DNA from: Deltaproteobacteria bacterium | Lineage (GTDB): Bacteria; Myxococcota_A; UBA796; CAJQPC01 | Direction of reading: 5' to 3' | Assembly: GCA_016717595.1 (NCBI GenBank) | Contig: JADKFE010000128.1 | Span: forward strand, 40,012 to 104,011 | Length of the DNA: 64,000 bases | Shown: positions 1 to 11,571 of the stretch, piece by piece | How the letters are laid out: each line of letters starts with the position of its first letter | How positions within the stretch are numbered: position 1 is the first letter of the stretch | The notes under the pieces: generated by a model | Databases searched by the model: none | Seen by the model: the letters and a program-made list of their open reading frames with translations, nothing else | What the model was told of the DNA's origin: nothing | Translations under genes and position numbers: made by a program

Positions 1-585
1 GCGGAGGTCGCCCAGCACCATAAAGTCGGAGATCAGGCAGACGACAGCGCGGCGGCTCAGCGCCCGGCCCAAGGTGGTCAGAGCGCCGCCCAAGTCGGTG
101 CCTCGGCGCTGGCCCAAGGGCTCAAAGGCCGAGCGGATCACCTGCCAGACGTGGCCGCGGGTCTTTCTGGGCGGGACGAGGTGCTCGACGTGATCGGTGA
201 ACGCGAGCAGGCCCACCTTGTCGTTGTTGCGGATCGCCGCATAGGCCAAGGCCGCCGCCAGCCGCGCCTGCTGCAGCCGCTTGTCGGTGCGCCCGTCGCG
301 CCCGCCCGAGCCAAACCGCACCGACGCGGACACGTCAAGACCCAACATCAGCGTCAGCTCACGCTCCTCGCGGAACTCCTTGATGTGGGGCTCTTGAGAG
401 CGGGCGGTGACGTTCCAGTCGATGTGGCGCACGTCGTCGCCGGGGACGTAGCCGCGCACCTCCTCAAACTCCATGCCGCGGCCCTTAAACGCCGAGCGGT
501 AGCCGCCCGCGAACAACGAGTCGACCTTTCGGCCCGCCTGCAACGAGACGCGGCGTATCTGGCGCAGCTCCTCCGGGGTGAGCAT
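1..585 (-). CDS. DUF58 domain protein (C-terminus cut by window edge)
   Basis: The first 195 residues are visible; the rest lies outside the window. The family motif block RSAFKGRGMEFEEVR then PGDDVRHIDWN is present at about residues 30-60, followed by a von Willebrand A-like strand with an intact MIDAS start (DVSAS, near residue 83). DUF58 proteins regularly follow MoxR ATPases, and here the start lies 21 nt after the MoxR stop, so co-transcription is likely. No membrane segment is seen at the N-terminus. The role is probably as a MIDAS partner of the MoxR chaperone, acting on an unknown metal-dependent target; this is inferred from family pairing. The ATG start fits the first conserved residues. 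Confidence 0.88.
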   Translation of the reverse strand, partial: MLTPEELRQIRRVSLQAGRKVDSLFAGGYRSAFKGRGMEFEEVRGYVPGDDVRHIDWNVTARSQEPHIKEFREERELTLMLGLDVSASVRFGSGGRDGRTDKRLQQARLAAALAYAAIRNNDKVGLLAFTDHVEHLVPPRKTRGHVWQVIRSAFEPLGQRRGTDLGGALTTLGRALSRRAVVCLISDFMVLGDLR

Positions 586-606
586 CGTCGCTCCGTGGGG
601 TCGCCG

Positions 607-1608
607 TTACGGGGTCTTCACGCGCTCAAAGACCTGCTTGATGACCCGATCCGCGTCGAGATCATCGGCTTCAGCCTCGTAGGTCAAGAGCACACGGTGG
701 CGGAGCACGTCGGGCCCGATGGCCTTCACGTTGTCGGGGGTGACGAAGGCGCGGCCGTTGATCAGCGCGTGGGCCCGGGCACAAGACGCGAGGGCCAAGG
801 TGGCCCGGGGTGAGGCGCCGAACTGAATCGCCCGGGCCAGCTCGGGGCTTAAGCGCTCGGGATGCCGCGTCGCCATGACCAAGTCCACAATGTAGTCGGC
901 GACTACATCTTCCATCCACAGCTCCTTCGTGAGCTGCTGGGCGGCGAGGAGCTCTTGCCCGCTCCACACGGCCTCGACCACCTGCTCGGCCTGGGTGGCG
1001 CGGCGCAAGATCTCCCGCTCCTCATCCCGGCTGGGGTACCCCACACGCAGCTTCATCAAGAAGCGGTCCACCTGGGCTTCAGGCAGGGGGTAGGTGCCCT
1101 CTTGTTCGATGGGGTTCTGGGTGGCCAACACGAAGAACGGCCGGGGCAGCGGGTAGGTGGCCTCGCCGATGGTGACCTGGCGCTCTTGCATCGCCTCCAG
1201 CAAGGCCGACTGCACCTTCGCCGGGGCGCGGTTGATCTCGTCCGCCAACAAGAGGTTCGCGAACACCGGCCCCCGCCGGGTCGAGAAGCTGCCCGAGCGC
1301 GGGTCGTAGATCTGGGTGCCGATGACGTCGGCGGGGAGCAGATCCGGGGTGAACTGCACCCGGGAGAAGGTGGTGTGAAGGGCCTGGGCCAAGGTCTTCA
1401 CCGCCGTCGTCTTCGCCAGGCCGGGCACACCCTCCAGGAGCAGGTGCCCATCGGCGAGGAGCCCGATGAGCAGGCGGTCGATCATGTACCGCTGGCCGAC
1501 GACGACCTTGTCTAGCTCGGCCCGGATGGTGTCGAGGCGAGGTTTGAGCTGGTTCACCCGCTCTTGCAAGGCGGCGATGCGCTCTTGGGCGAGCTGCGAC
1601 GTGCTCAT
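607..1608 (-). CDS. MoxR-family AAA+ ATPase
   Basis: A 333-residue AAA+ protein. Walker A is GVPGLAKTTAVKT (about residues 60-72), Walker B is LLLADEINRAPAKVQ, and the sensor-1 region reads ATQNPIEQEGTYPLPEAQ, all typical of the MoxR branch. The C-terminal lid domain is complete, so length is normal. It sits between dnaJ (13-nt gap) and a DUF58 gene (21-nt gap) on the same strand, forming a dnaK-dnaJ-moxR-DUF58 run. MoxR ATPases act as chaperones for VWA/MIDAS proteins and metal-cofactor enzymes, so placement behind dnaKJ suggests expression with the general chaperones. That expression link is inference; family assignment is firm. Confidence 0.93.
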   Translation of the reverse strand: MSTSQLAQERIAALQERVNQLKPRLDTIRAELDKVVVGQRYMIDRLLIGLLADGHLLLEGVPGLAKTTAVKTLAQALHTTFSRVQFTPDLLPADVIGTQIYDPRSGSFSTRRGPVFANLLLADEINRAPAKVQSALLEAMQERQVTIGEATYPLPRPFFVLATQNPIEQEGTYPLPEAQVDRFLMKLRVGYPSRDEEREILRRATQAEQVVEAVWSGQELLAAQQLTKELWMEDVVADYIVDLVMATRHPERLSPELARAIQFGASPRATLALASCARAHALINGRAFVTPDNVKAIGPDVLRHRVLLTYEAEADDLDADRVIKQVFERVKTP

Positions 1609-1621
1609 GGGGACGCTCTCC

Positions 1622-2740
1622 TTAGCTGCTCAGCCGGTCGAAGAAGTCACGCCAGAAGCCCTTCTCGCCGCCGACCTTGCCCGTCTGCAGCTCGGCCAGC
1701 TCACGAATCAGCTCCTCTTCCCGAGGAGTGAGCTTCTTGGGCACCTCTACGACGACCTGCACCAGTTGATTGCCTTGGCCGCGCCCGTTCACCCCGGCGA
1801 TGCCTTTGCCCTTCAGGGTGAAGACCTTGCCTGAAGGTGTGGCCCGGGGGATCTCCAGGGCCTCCTCGCCGTTGACCGTGGGCACCTTGATCTCGGCGCC
1901 CAAGCACGCCTGGGGGTAACTCACGGGCACCTGGCAGAAGACGTTGAGGCCCTCACGCTTGAAGAGCTCGTGCTCCTTGACCTGGATGGTGACGTAGAGA
2001 TCGCCGGACGGCGCCCCGGCGTCGCCGAAGTCGCCTTTGCCGCCCAGGCGGAGCTGGTTGCCGGTGTCGACGCCGCCGGGGATGGTCACGGTGAGCTTCT
2101 CGCTCGCCCGCACCCGGCCCCGGCCCGAGCAGTCGCGGCAGGGGTCGCTGATGGTCTTGCCTTGGCCTCGACAGGCCGGGCAGACCGTGCGGATGCGCAG
2201 GAACATCTGCTGTTGGAGCACCTCACCCACGCCGCCGCAGGTGGCGCAGCTCACCGGTTTTGAGCCCGGCTTCGCGCCGCTGCCGTTGCAGCCGCCGCAG
2301 AGCGCGTTGCGGGTGATCTCCACCTCTTTCTGGCAGCCCTTGACGGCCTCCATGAACTCCAGGCGCATCGCCAGCTCAAGGTCTTGGCCTTGACGCGCCG
2401 CGGCGCGCCCACCCCGCCGACCGCCGCCGCCCCCGAAGAGGTCGCCGAAGATGTCGCCGAAGTGGGAGAAGATGTCGCCCATGTCCTGAGCGCCAGGGTT
2501 GTAGCCCTGGCCGCGCAGCCCATCGAAGCCGTGGCGGTCGTACGTGGAGCGCTTTTGTTCGTCCGAGAGCACGTCGTAGGCTTCAGAGAGCTCCTTAAAC
2601 TTGGCCTCGGCCTCGGGGTTGTCGGGGTTGCGGTCGGGATGGTACTGCATCGCCAGCTTACGGAACGCCTTCTTGAGCGTCGCCGCGTCGGCGTCCCGAG
2701 GCACACCGAGCACCTCGTAGTAGTCACGCTTGCTGTCCAC
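1622..2740 (-). CDS. dnaJ: Molecular chaperone DnaJ (Hsp40)
   Basis: A co-chaperone that stimulates DnaK ATPase and delivers unfolded clients. The J domain starts with [10 protein letters not shown] and has the HPD signature (YHPDRNPDN). A Gly/Phe-rich linker follows, then four CxxCxGxG zinc repeats ([32 protein letters not shown]), then the C-terminal substrate-binding domain. I chose the GTG at 2740 rather than the ATG at 2761: GGAGG lies six bases before the GTG, and the seven extra residues would be unusual ahead of the J domain. This gives 372 residues, normal for type I DnaJ. It lies 80 nt downstream of dnaK. Confidence 0.95.
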   Translation of the reverse strand: MDSKRDYYEVLGVPRDADAATLKKAFRKLAMQYHPDRNPDNPEAEAKFKELSEAYDVLSDEQKRSTYDRHGFDGLRGQGYNPGAQDMGDIFSHFGDIFGDLFGGGGGRRGGRAAARQGQDLELAMRLEFMEAVKGCQKEVEITRNALCGGCNGSGAKPGSKPVSCATCGGVGEVLQQQMFLRIRTVCPACRGQGKTISDPCRDCSGRGRVRASEKLTVTIPGGVDTGNQLRLGGKGDFGDAGAPSGDLYVTIQVKEHELFKREGLNVFCQVPVSYPQACLGAEIKVPTVNGEEALEIPRATPSGKVFTLKGKGIAGVNGRGQGNQLVQVVVEVPKKLTPREEELIRELAELQTGKVGGEKGFWRDFFDRLSS

Positions 2741-2776
2741 GGGCTGCCTCCGAATCGTCACGCCCAGAGCGCAGGA

Positions 2777-2798
2777 GGCCCCGGCTTATGCCGAGGCC
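2777..2798 (-). other. Intercistronic hairpin between dnaK and dnaJ
   Basis: A 9-bp stem (one G-U pair) with a TTAT loop lies in the 80-nt dnaK-dnaJ gap. No T-run follows on the minus strand, so it is not a classical terminator. It could partly attenuate or protect the upstream message and so lower DnaJ relative to DnaK; that role is inference. Confidence 0.45.
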
Positions 2799-2820
2799 GC
2801 TGCGATCACCGGGGGTTTGC

Positions 2821-4725
<1,905 letters not shown>

Positions 4726-4745
4726 AAATCAGCGTCCTCTTAGTG

Positions 4746-4767
4746 GCCGGGGCGTTTTATCCCCGGC
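4746..4767 (-). promoter_or_regulatory. dnaK 5' leader hairpin
   Basis: GCCGGGG pairs with CCCCGGC around an AT-rich 8-nt loop (ATAAAACG on the minus strand), ending about 20 nt before the dnaK start. It may influence ribosome access or mRNA stability. It does not cover the ribosome-binding site itself, so a thermometer role is speculative. Confidence 0.35.
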
Positions 4768-4959
4768 TCGGCTGGAGTTTTCTGGAAGCTGGCCTGGCTT
4801 CGTTTGGGGGGAGCCGGCCTCACGACGCATGAGCTAATCGCGACCCCCTGCCCGTCAAGCGTCGCGTTTTCGCGGCCTGATCCGCCAGGGGAGCGGAGCG
4901 CGGCCAAGGTAATCCCAAGGTCGGTCGCGTCAATGGCCCCCAGCCGAGCTCGTCAAGCC

Positions 4960-4976
4960 GTCGTGGTCACCACGAC
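4960..4976. promoter_or_regulatory. 17-bp perfect palindrome, candidate operator
   Basis: GTCGTGGTCACCACGAC is a perfect inverted repeat (8-bp arms, one central base) in the middle of the dnaK/groESL divergent region. A half-site GTCACGAC recurs at 4982-4989. The symmetry suggests a dimeric regulator; which one is not identifiable from sequence. Confidence 0.4.
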
Positions 4977-5167
4977 ACCGATGTCACGACCTGGAGATCC
5001 CGGGCGCCCACGATCCCCTTCTGCATGGGATCCTCACGCACGGCACACCGCTTGCATCTTGACGATGCGTGACCCCGGCGGGGCTGACAAACACCCTGCC
5101 CTGACCTGCTCCGACGGGGTCCGGAGGCGCGTGCTGGAGCTGGCCACACGTCGTCTCTCACAAGATC

Positions 5168-5199
5168 CGCCGCGCGCTTCGTCGCGCGGCGTTTTTGTT
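5168..5199 (+). terminator. Intrinsic terminator-like hairpin upstream of groES
   Basis: A perfect 9-bp stem CGCCGCGCG/CGCGCGGCG with a 6-nt loop is followed immediately by TTTTTG. No plus-strand gene ends before it, so it either closes an unrecognised short RNA made from about 5050-5160 or acts as an attenuator in a long groESL leader. The hairpin is certain; the role is open. Confidence 0.6.
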
Positions 5200-5251
5200 C
5201 CTTGGGCCACGGCGGCCCGAGGGGGGTTGACCAGGACGCGCACGGTTTTTT

Positions 5252-5278
5252 GCCCGGAGGGCTTGCCGCCCTCTGGGC
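5252..5278 (+). other. Strong hairpin in groES leader
   Basis: GCCCGGAGGGC pairs with GCCCTCTGGGC (11 bp with one G-U) around a 5-nt loop, 92 nt before the groES start. The T-run lies before the stem, not after it, so it is not a plus-strand terminator. It may be a leader structure of groESL mRNA. Confidence 0.4.
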
Positions 5279-5370
5279 TCGTGCCTACCCGTTGCCCTCG
5301 AAAACAGACCCCTCGTGAGCCCCGGCTCGCGTCTACGCAACAAGACAACATCGTATCTGGAGGAACTCCC

Positions 5371-5658
5371 ATGGCCTTCACCCCTCTTCATGACCGTGTG
5401 CTCCTCAAGCGCGTGAGCGCAGAGGTCCGCTCCTCCGGCGGCCTTTACATCCCTGAGTCCGCCAAAGAGAAGCCCCAGCAGGCCACCGTCGTGGCGGTCG
5501 GCCCCGGCCGCCGTCAGACCGACGGCAGCGTCCGCGCCCTGAGCGTCAAGGTCGGCGACACCGTGCTCTTGGGCAAGTGGGTCGAGAACGAGATCAAGCT
5601 CGACGGTGAGGACCACATCGTCATCAAAGAAGAGGACATCCTCGCGATCATCAACTGA
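5371..5658 (+). CDS. groES: Co-chaperonin GroES (Hsp10)
   Basis: A 95-residue Hsp10 that caps the GroEL cage. It begins MAFTPLHDRVLLKRV and contains the mobile-loop region (AEVRSSGGLYIPESAKEK) and the C-terminal HIVIKEEDILAII strand, all standard. A clear GGAGG at 5359-5363 sits seven bases before the ATG and fixes the start, although the frame is open for more than 500 nt upstream. groEL follows after 56 nt, so the two form the usual groESL operon. Confidence 0.97.
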   Translation: MAFTPLHDRVLLKRVSAEVRSSGGLYIPESAKEKPQQATVVAVGPGRRQTDGSVRALSVKVGDTVLLGKWVENEIKLDGEDHIVIKEEDILAIIN

Positions 5659-5714
5659 TGAGCCGCTGAGCGACCTTCCCTTCTTCACGATTCATCCTTC
5701 ACAGGAGACATTTC

Positions 5715-7388
<1,674 letters not shown>

Positions 7389-7416
7389 TCCTCCCCTCCC
7401 CCCTTCGCTCCAACGA

Positions 7417-7447
7417 ACCCCCGATCGGCCTCGCGCCGGTCGGGGGT
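7417..7447 (+). terminator. groESL terminator
   Basis: ACCCCCGA pairs with TCGGGGGT, extended inward by a further 4 bp (one G-U), 28 nt after the groEL stop. The following CTTCGTCT tract is only moderately T-rich, so termination may be partial. Confidence 0.6.
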
Positions 7448-7486
7448 CTTCGTCTCTGCGCCTCGGGATTCGGTTATGCTGCGCGG

Positions 7487-7894
7487 ATGCTGAGCTTGTT
7501 CCTCCTCACCGTCACGACCGCCTGGGCCGAGCCCGACCCCGCGCGGATGCTGCGCGACGACCGCGTGGTGACGACGGGGCCTGTAGACGCCACCGCGCAG
7601 CTCGGCCTGGTCGTGTGGCGTGAGCTCGTGTCCCCTGGCGACGGCGCCCGCTGCCCGCTGCGGCCGTCGTGCTCGGGTTACTCTCGGCAGGCCGTGGGGC
7701 GCGACGGGCTGATCGGGGGTATTGTGCTCACCTTCGATCGCCTCCTGCGCGACTCCAACCCCTCCGCTTACCCCTTGGCGCCTGATGGGCTTCATTTCTC
7801 CGATCCGCTGCACAGCCACATGCCTGCTGGTGAGCTCCTTCTGGGCGGGGCCTGCCGACGCAGCCGAGCCGACGGCGCCGACCTCTGCCTCTGA
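7487..7894 (+). CDS. yidD: YidD-family membrane-insertion efficiency factor, exported form
   Basis: A 135-residue protein. The YidD core is visible at about residues 53-105: RCPLRPSCSGYSRQAV, GGIVLTFDRLLR, then the Pro/Asp-rich end HFSDPL. YidD helps YidC insert membrane proteins. This copy differs from the usual short form by an N-terminal hydrophobic stretch ending TAWA, which looks like a signal peptide, and about 40 extra residues before the core. Its 3' 110 nt overlap the next gene in another frame. The residues after DPL (about 27) match nothing known and may only exist because the frame is shared. Confidence 0.75.
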   Translation: MLSLFLLTVTTAWAEPDPARMLRDDRVVTTGPVDATAQLGLVVWRELVSPGDGARCPLRPSCSGYSRQAVGRDGLIGGIVLTFDRLLRDSNPSAYPLAPDGLHFSDPLHSHMPAGELLLGGACRRSRADGADLCL

Positions 7895-8756
7895 GCTTCC
7901 CCTAAAGACCGCCTCAGATCCCGTGCCCCTGCTCAACGAGCTCGCGCGGCGAGAGGACTGGCAAGGCCTGCACACCGAGGCGATCCGCGTCCGCTTTCAT
8001 GGCGCCTTGAGCCCAGAGACCTTGGCTGAGGTGGACTACCTCGACGCCGTCGCCATCCGTGAGCTGGGCGACCCCCAACGCAGCCTCGCCGAGATGGAGC
8101 GCCTGCGCAGCACCCCCGGGCCTGTGGGGGAGCTGGCGGAGCTGGCCATCGCTGAGGCCTGGGTGGGCATCTTGCCCCGGCAGGGCGTTGGGATGTACCA
8201 GGGGTATCTGACCACGCGGCCCGACGGCCTCTACCGCGATTGGGCCGCGTATCAGGCCACGGTGGGCCTCGCGCAAGACGGCTACTTCTCGATGGCGCTC
8301 ACCCAGGCCGAGGCCACGGGGCTCACGCTCAGCCCCGACGCGACCTTGATGTTGAGCGATCCCGGGCGGTTTAAGCGGCCGCTCGTCGCCGCGGCGCTCT
8401 CGGGGGGTTTGCCCGGCGCGGGTCAGCTCTACGCGCGCCAGCCCCAGGAGGCCCTCTCGGCGCTCACCGTGAACGCGCTGTTCGCCACGGGCATGATCCT
8501 CGCCGCCCGAGACCGCCAGTGGACGGCCTTGGGTGTGGCGGGCTTCTTCGGCGTCGGGTTCTACTTCGGGAACATCTACGGCGCCGCCGACGCGGCGATC
8601 CGCCACAACCGCGCCCTGCGGGATGACGTGGTGCGTAGCCTCGACCCTCTGGCGCCACCTCCGCCGAGCCTGCCCGAGCGTGTCCCCCGCCAGCCGCGCC
8701 CCCCTGAGCCGATCCCCGTTGAGCTGAGCCCCCCCGCCGTGGAGCCGAGCCCGTGA
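7785..8756 (+). CDS. Exported protein with C-terminal membrane domain (DUF5683-like)
   Basis: A 323-residue protein. The ATG at 7785 gives a good signal peptide (MGFISPIRCTATCLLVSSFW, cleavage near ADA-AEP), which is why I chose it although it lies 110 nt inside the YidD gene. The middle is helical and could be tetratricopeptide-like. The C-terminal part has SGGLPGAGQLYARQPQEAL and two hydrophobic helices, then FGNIYGAADAAIRHN, a pattern seen in DUF5683-type proteins. The tail is Pro-rich. Its stop overlaps the start of lnt by 4 nt, so the three genes are coupled. Function is unknown; an envelope role fits its neighbours. Confidence 0.75.
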   Translation: MGFISPIRCTATCLLVSSFWAGPADAAEPTAPTSASELPLKTASDPVPLLNELARREDWQGLHTEAIRVRFHGALSPETLAEVDYLDAVAIRELGDPQRSLAEMERLRSTPGPVGELAELAIAEAWVGILPRQGVGMYQGYLTTRPDGLYRDWAAYQATVGLAQDGYFSMALTQAEATGLTLSPDATLMLSDPGRFKRPLVAAALSGGLPGAGQLYARQPQEALSALTVNALFATGMILAARDRQWTALGVAGFFGVGFYFGNIYGAADAAIRHNRALRDDVVRSLDPLAPPPPSLPERVPRQPRPPEPIPVELSPPAVEPSP

Positions 8757-10312
8757 TCACCCTCCCCCGCCTGCTCGCCGCGCTCACCTCGGGGCTTCTG
8801 CTCTACGTCATCTCGCCCCCGATGAACCTGCACTTTCTGCACTGGGTGTCGTTTGTGCCCTTGCTGCTGGTGATGCGGGAGGACGACCCCAAGGGCAACT
8901 TTATGCTCGGCTGGCTCGCGGGCTACAGCGCCGTGAGCACGCTCTTCTTCTGGTTGGCCGAGTCGATCATCCGCTTCTCGAACATCCCGGCGTTTCTGAG
9001 CCTGCAGGTGGTTCACCTCTTCGCCTTCGCCGTGGGCCTGCCCTACGCCATCGTGTTCCCCTTGGCCCCGCGCCTGCGCCGGGTGTTTGGCGTGGGCTGG
9101 GTGTTCTTTCTGCCCGCGGTGCAGGTGGCCGTGGAGTTCGTGACCCCGGCCTTGTTCCCCTACTTTCAGGGCGTGAGCCAGTACCGTGTGGCCCCGGCGT
9201 GGCAGCTCGCCTCGGTGACCGGCGTGTACGGCGTCACCTACCTCGTCATGCTCACGAACTGCGCCGTGGCCGAGCTGATCATCGCCACCCGCGCCGGAGA
9301 GCGCCCCAACCTGCGGGCCTTGAGCGCCGTCGTGGGCCTGTTCTTGGGCAACCTCGCCTTTGGCGCCTGGCGGACGGCGGAGGTGGACGCCGCCGTGGCG
9401 GCCATGCCACGCATCAAGGTCAGCCAGATTCAGCAGGGCATCACCATGGAGGAGCGCATGCAGAGCTCCCCGGGTGAGGCGATGATGTCGTGGGTGAAGG
9501 CCAGCGAGCAGCTTCGTGGCCAGAAGGTAGACCTGGTGATCTGGCCTGAAGGCGCCACGCCGTACGACCCGCGCATCGCCAAGGTCGGCCAGCGCATGAC
9601 CTACCTCGCCAAGTACATCGACGCGCCCATCGTCTTCGGCGGCGGCTACGTCGAAGAGAAGCAGAGCCCGATCACCGGCGAGCCCTACTACGAGCAGCGC
9701 AACTCGATCTACCTGATGAGCCGCCAAGGCGAGCTGGTCACCCGCTACGACAAGATGGTGCCCCTGCCCTTTGGTGAGTACCTGCCCGGCGCCGAGACCT
9801 TCCCGATCCTGCGGGAGTGGATCCGGGGCCCCGGCAACTTTAAGGCCGGTGAGGTGCCCGTGGTGTTCTCTCTGCCCGACCGGCCGGAGATCACCTTCAC
9901 CACGCCGATCTGCTACGAGGCGATCCTCTCGCGGCTGGTGCGCACCCAGCTCAGCGAGGGGCAGCTCATGGTGAACGTCACCAACGACGGCTGGTTTGGC
10001 GACACCTCGGCCCCGCACCAGCACGCCATGCTCTCCGCCGTGCGCGCCGTGGAGCTGGGCGTGCCCATCGTGCGCATCGCCTACACCGGCGTGTCGATGC
10101 GCATCTCGCCCACGGGCAAGATCGAGGACGAGACCACGCCGTTCACCGACGTGCTGCGGGTGATCGAGACGCCTGTGGGCCGCGTGCCGACGGTGTACTC
10201 GAAGATCGGCGACACCTACGCCTGGCTGAACCTCGCCGGGGTGATCGCCGGGTTTGTGCTCTTCAGACGCCGCTCGCTGGCGAATGTCACACCGCCCACC
10301 GCCTCGTCGTAA
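8753..10312 (+). CDS. lnt: Apolipoprotein N-acyltransferase
   Basis: An inner-membrane enzyme adding the third acyl chain to lipoproteins, 519 residues. About six N-terminal membrane helices precede a periplasmic nitrilase-type domain with the Glu-Lys-Cys triad: Glu in IWPEGATPYD, Lys in YDKMVPLPFGEYLP, Cys in PICYEAI. A last helix near LNLAGVIAGFVLF anchors the C-terminus. GTG start overlapping the upstream stop (GTGA). The window encodes a great many predicted lipoproteins, so this enzyme is likely heavily used. Family assignment is firm. Confidence 0.95.
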   Translation: MITLPRLLAALTSGLLLYVISPPMNLHFLHWVSFVPLLLVMREDDPKGNFMLGWLAGYSAVSTLFFWLAESIIRFSNIPAFLSLQVVHLFAFAVGLPYAIVFPLAPRLRRVFGVGWVFFLPAVQVAVEFVTPALFPYFQGVSQYRVAPAWQLASVTGVYGVTYLVMLTNCAVAELIIATRAGERPNLRALSAVVGLFLGNLAFGAWRTAEVDAAVAAMPRIKVSQIQQGITMEERMQSSPGEAMMSWVKASEQLRGQKVDLVIWPEGATPYDPRIAKVGQRMTYLAKYIDAPIVFGGGYVEEKQSPITGEPYYEQRNSIYLMSRQGELVTRYDKMVPLPFGEYLPGAETFPILREWIRGPGNFKAGEVPVVFSLPDRPEITFTTPICYEAILSRLVRTQLSEGQLMVNVTNDGWFGDTSAPHQHAMLSAVRAVELGVPIVRIAYTGVSMRISPTGKIEDETTPFTDVLRVIETPVGRVPTVYSKIGDTYAWLNLAGVIAGFVLFRRRSLANVTPPTASS

Positions 10313-10333
10313 GGCTCGGACAGGACCCCACCC

Positions 10334-10861
10334 ATGGGCGATGCCGAGATCAGCGACGAGGAGCTCATGTTGCGCGTGCAAAACGGTGACGAGCGGAGCT
10401 ATGAGGTGCTCTTTGAGCGCCACTCCCGCGCCGTGCACGGGCTCTTACGCCGGAGCGGTGAGCCGCCGGAGCGCGCCGCCGAGCTCTTCCAAGACACCTG
10501 GCTCAAGGTGTACCGCGGCCGCGCCACCTACCAGCCGGGTCAACGGTTTCGTTCGTGGCTGTTCGGCATCGCGCTGAACACCCGCCGCGACGCCGCCCGC
10601 CGGGCCGGGCGCACGATCCACGAGGCTGAAGAGGACGTCAACCTCCCCACCCTGCGCGGCAACCCCGACCTCAAGCTCACCCTCGACGCGGCGATCGAGT
10701 CGCTGCCAGACTCGCTGCGTGAGGCGTTTCTGTTGGGCGTGGTCTACGGCTTTGACCACAACGAGCTCGCCGGGCAGCTCGGCGTGAGCCCCGACAACGC
10801 CCGCGCCCGCGTCTCCCGCGCCCGCGCCGCCCTGCGGGTGAAGCTCGGAGGTGAGGCGTGA
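10334..10861 (+). CDS. ECF-type RNA polymerase sigma factor
   Basis: A 175-residue two-domain sigma factor. Region 2 spans about residues 18-80 (VLFERHSRAVHGLLRR, ELFQDTWLKVYRG, FRSWLFGIALNTRRDAARR). Region 4 spans about 110-170 (LPDSLREAFLLGVVYGFDHN, ELAGQLGVSPDNARARVSRA). Its stop overlaps the GTG of the next gene, which encodes a single-pass membrane protein placed where an anti-sigma factor usually lies. The caspase gene follows, so it probably controls this local operon among other targets (inference). Confidence 0.93.
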   Translation: MGDAEISDEELMLRVQNGDERSYEVLFERHSRAVHGLLRRSGEPPERAAELFQDTWLKVYRGRATYQPGQRFRSWLFGIALNTRRDAARRAGRTIHEAEEDVNLPTLRGNPDLKLTLDAAIESLPDSLREAFLLGVVYGFDHNELAGQLGVSPDNARARVSRARAALRVKLGGEA

Positions 10862-11571
10862 ACACGCTCCCTCCTTGGCTTTTGGACGACGGCCCGCCGA
10901 TGGACGACGCCACCCGCGCCGCCGTGGGTGAGGCCGCTGTCCCCGCAGACCTCGCCGCGCGAACCCTTCGGGCCGTGCGCGCTGCGCGGGCTGAAGACGC
11001 CGCGGGGCTCCCCTCTTCCGCCCCGGCGAACCAGCCCTGGCGAGTCGGCGGTGTGGTCGCCCTCGCAGCGCTGGCCGCCGGGGCGCTCTTCGCCGTGCGT
11101 GGCGAAGATCCCGTGGGTGATCCCACGGCCCAGGTCGCCCGGGGCGACGGCGACACCGCCCCGATGGTGCACCTCAAGCTCGCCGCCCGTCGTGGTGGCC
11201 AGCTTGAGCGCCTGCGTGACGGCGCGCCCTTGGCCCCGGGGGATGAGCTGATGTTCCGCGTTCAGCTCGCCGCCGATGGCTACGTGGCCTTGGTGCGCGC
11301 CGACGCCGCCGGGGTGAACGTGCTGCACGTCACGCCTCAAGGCGCGGGTGAGGCTGACCTTCGTTTGGGCGATGACCCCCTGGCCTGGAGCGTTGACCCC
11401 GGCGATCAGAGCGGCGTCTTCGCCATCTTGAGCGCGTCGGAGCCTCTGCGCGCGGAGACGCTGCGGGATGAGCTTCGTGGGGTTGACCTCAGCTCCCCCA
11501 CGGCGCTGTGCCGGGGTGCCTTGGCCCTGGGTTACCCTTGTGACGCCGCCTTTGTGGAGGTGTCGCCATGA
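10858..11571 (+). CDS. Membrane anti-sigma-like protein with periplasmic DUF4384-like domain
   Basis: A 237-residue protein. The N-terminal 60 residues are acidic and helical with no visible zinc motif. One membrane segment (VGGVVALAALAAGALFAV) sits at about 61-78. The outer part resembles DUF4384: PLAPGDELMFRVQLAADGYVALV, followed by a ligand-like fold and a conserved GVFAILSASEP stretch. Position directly after an ECF sigma gene with a 4-nt overlap is the main reason to call it an anti-sigma factor. DUF4384 domains are often found with caspase-type proteases, and a caspase gene follows here with another 4-nt overlap. No HxxxCxxC motif, so the sigma-binding mode is unclear. Confidence 0.65.
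   Translation: MNTLPPWLLDDGPPMDDATRAAVGEAAVPADLAARTLRAVRAARAEDAAGLPSSAPANQPWRVGGVVALAALAAGALFAVRGEDPVGDPTAQVARGDGDTAPMVHLKLAARRGGQLERLRDGAPLAPGDELMFRVQLAADGYVALVRADAAGVNVLHVTPQGAGEADLRLGDDPLAWSVDPGDQSGVFAILSASEPLRAETLRDELRGVDLSSPTALCRGALALGYPCDAAFVEVSP

Larger units (their letters stand above)
4726..5370. other. Divergent dnaK / groESL intergenic region (645 nt)
   Basis: No convincing gene is present in this stretch. It holds a dnaK leader hairpin, a possible dnaK promoter (TTGACG at 4853-4858 and TTAGCT at 4832-4837 on the minus strand, spaced 15), a 17-bp palindrome, an intrinsic-terminator-like hairpin and another strong hairpin ahead of groES. CTTGCAT at 5051-5057, followed 15 nt later by CCCC, is only a weak sigma32-like match. 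No CIRCE element (TTAGCACTC/GAGTGCTAA) is visible, so heat control here probably uses another mechanism. Confidence 0.6.

Noticed and set aside
5050..5200. tRNA, tmRNA, 4.5S or RNase P RNA ending at the 5168 terminator
   Set aside because: No T-loop (GGTTCGANNCC), CCA end, GGAAG SRP loop or RNase P core is visible.
4804..5370. Continuous open frame extending groES upstream by 189 codons
   Set aside because: The added sequence is Arg/Pro/Ser-rich and not protein-like; GGAGG directly before the ATG at 5371 fixes the usual GroES start.
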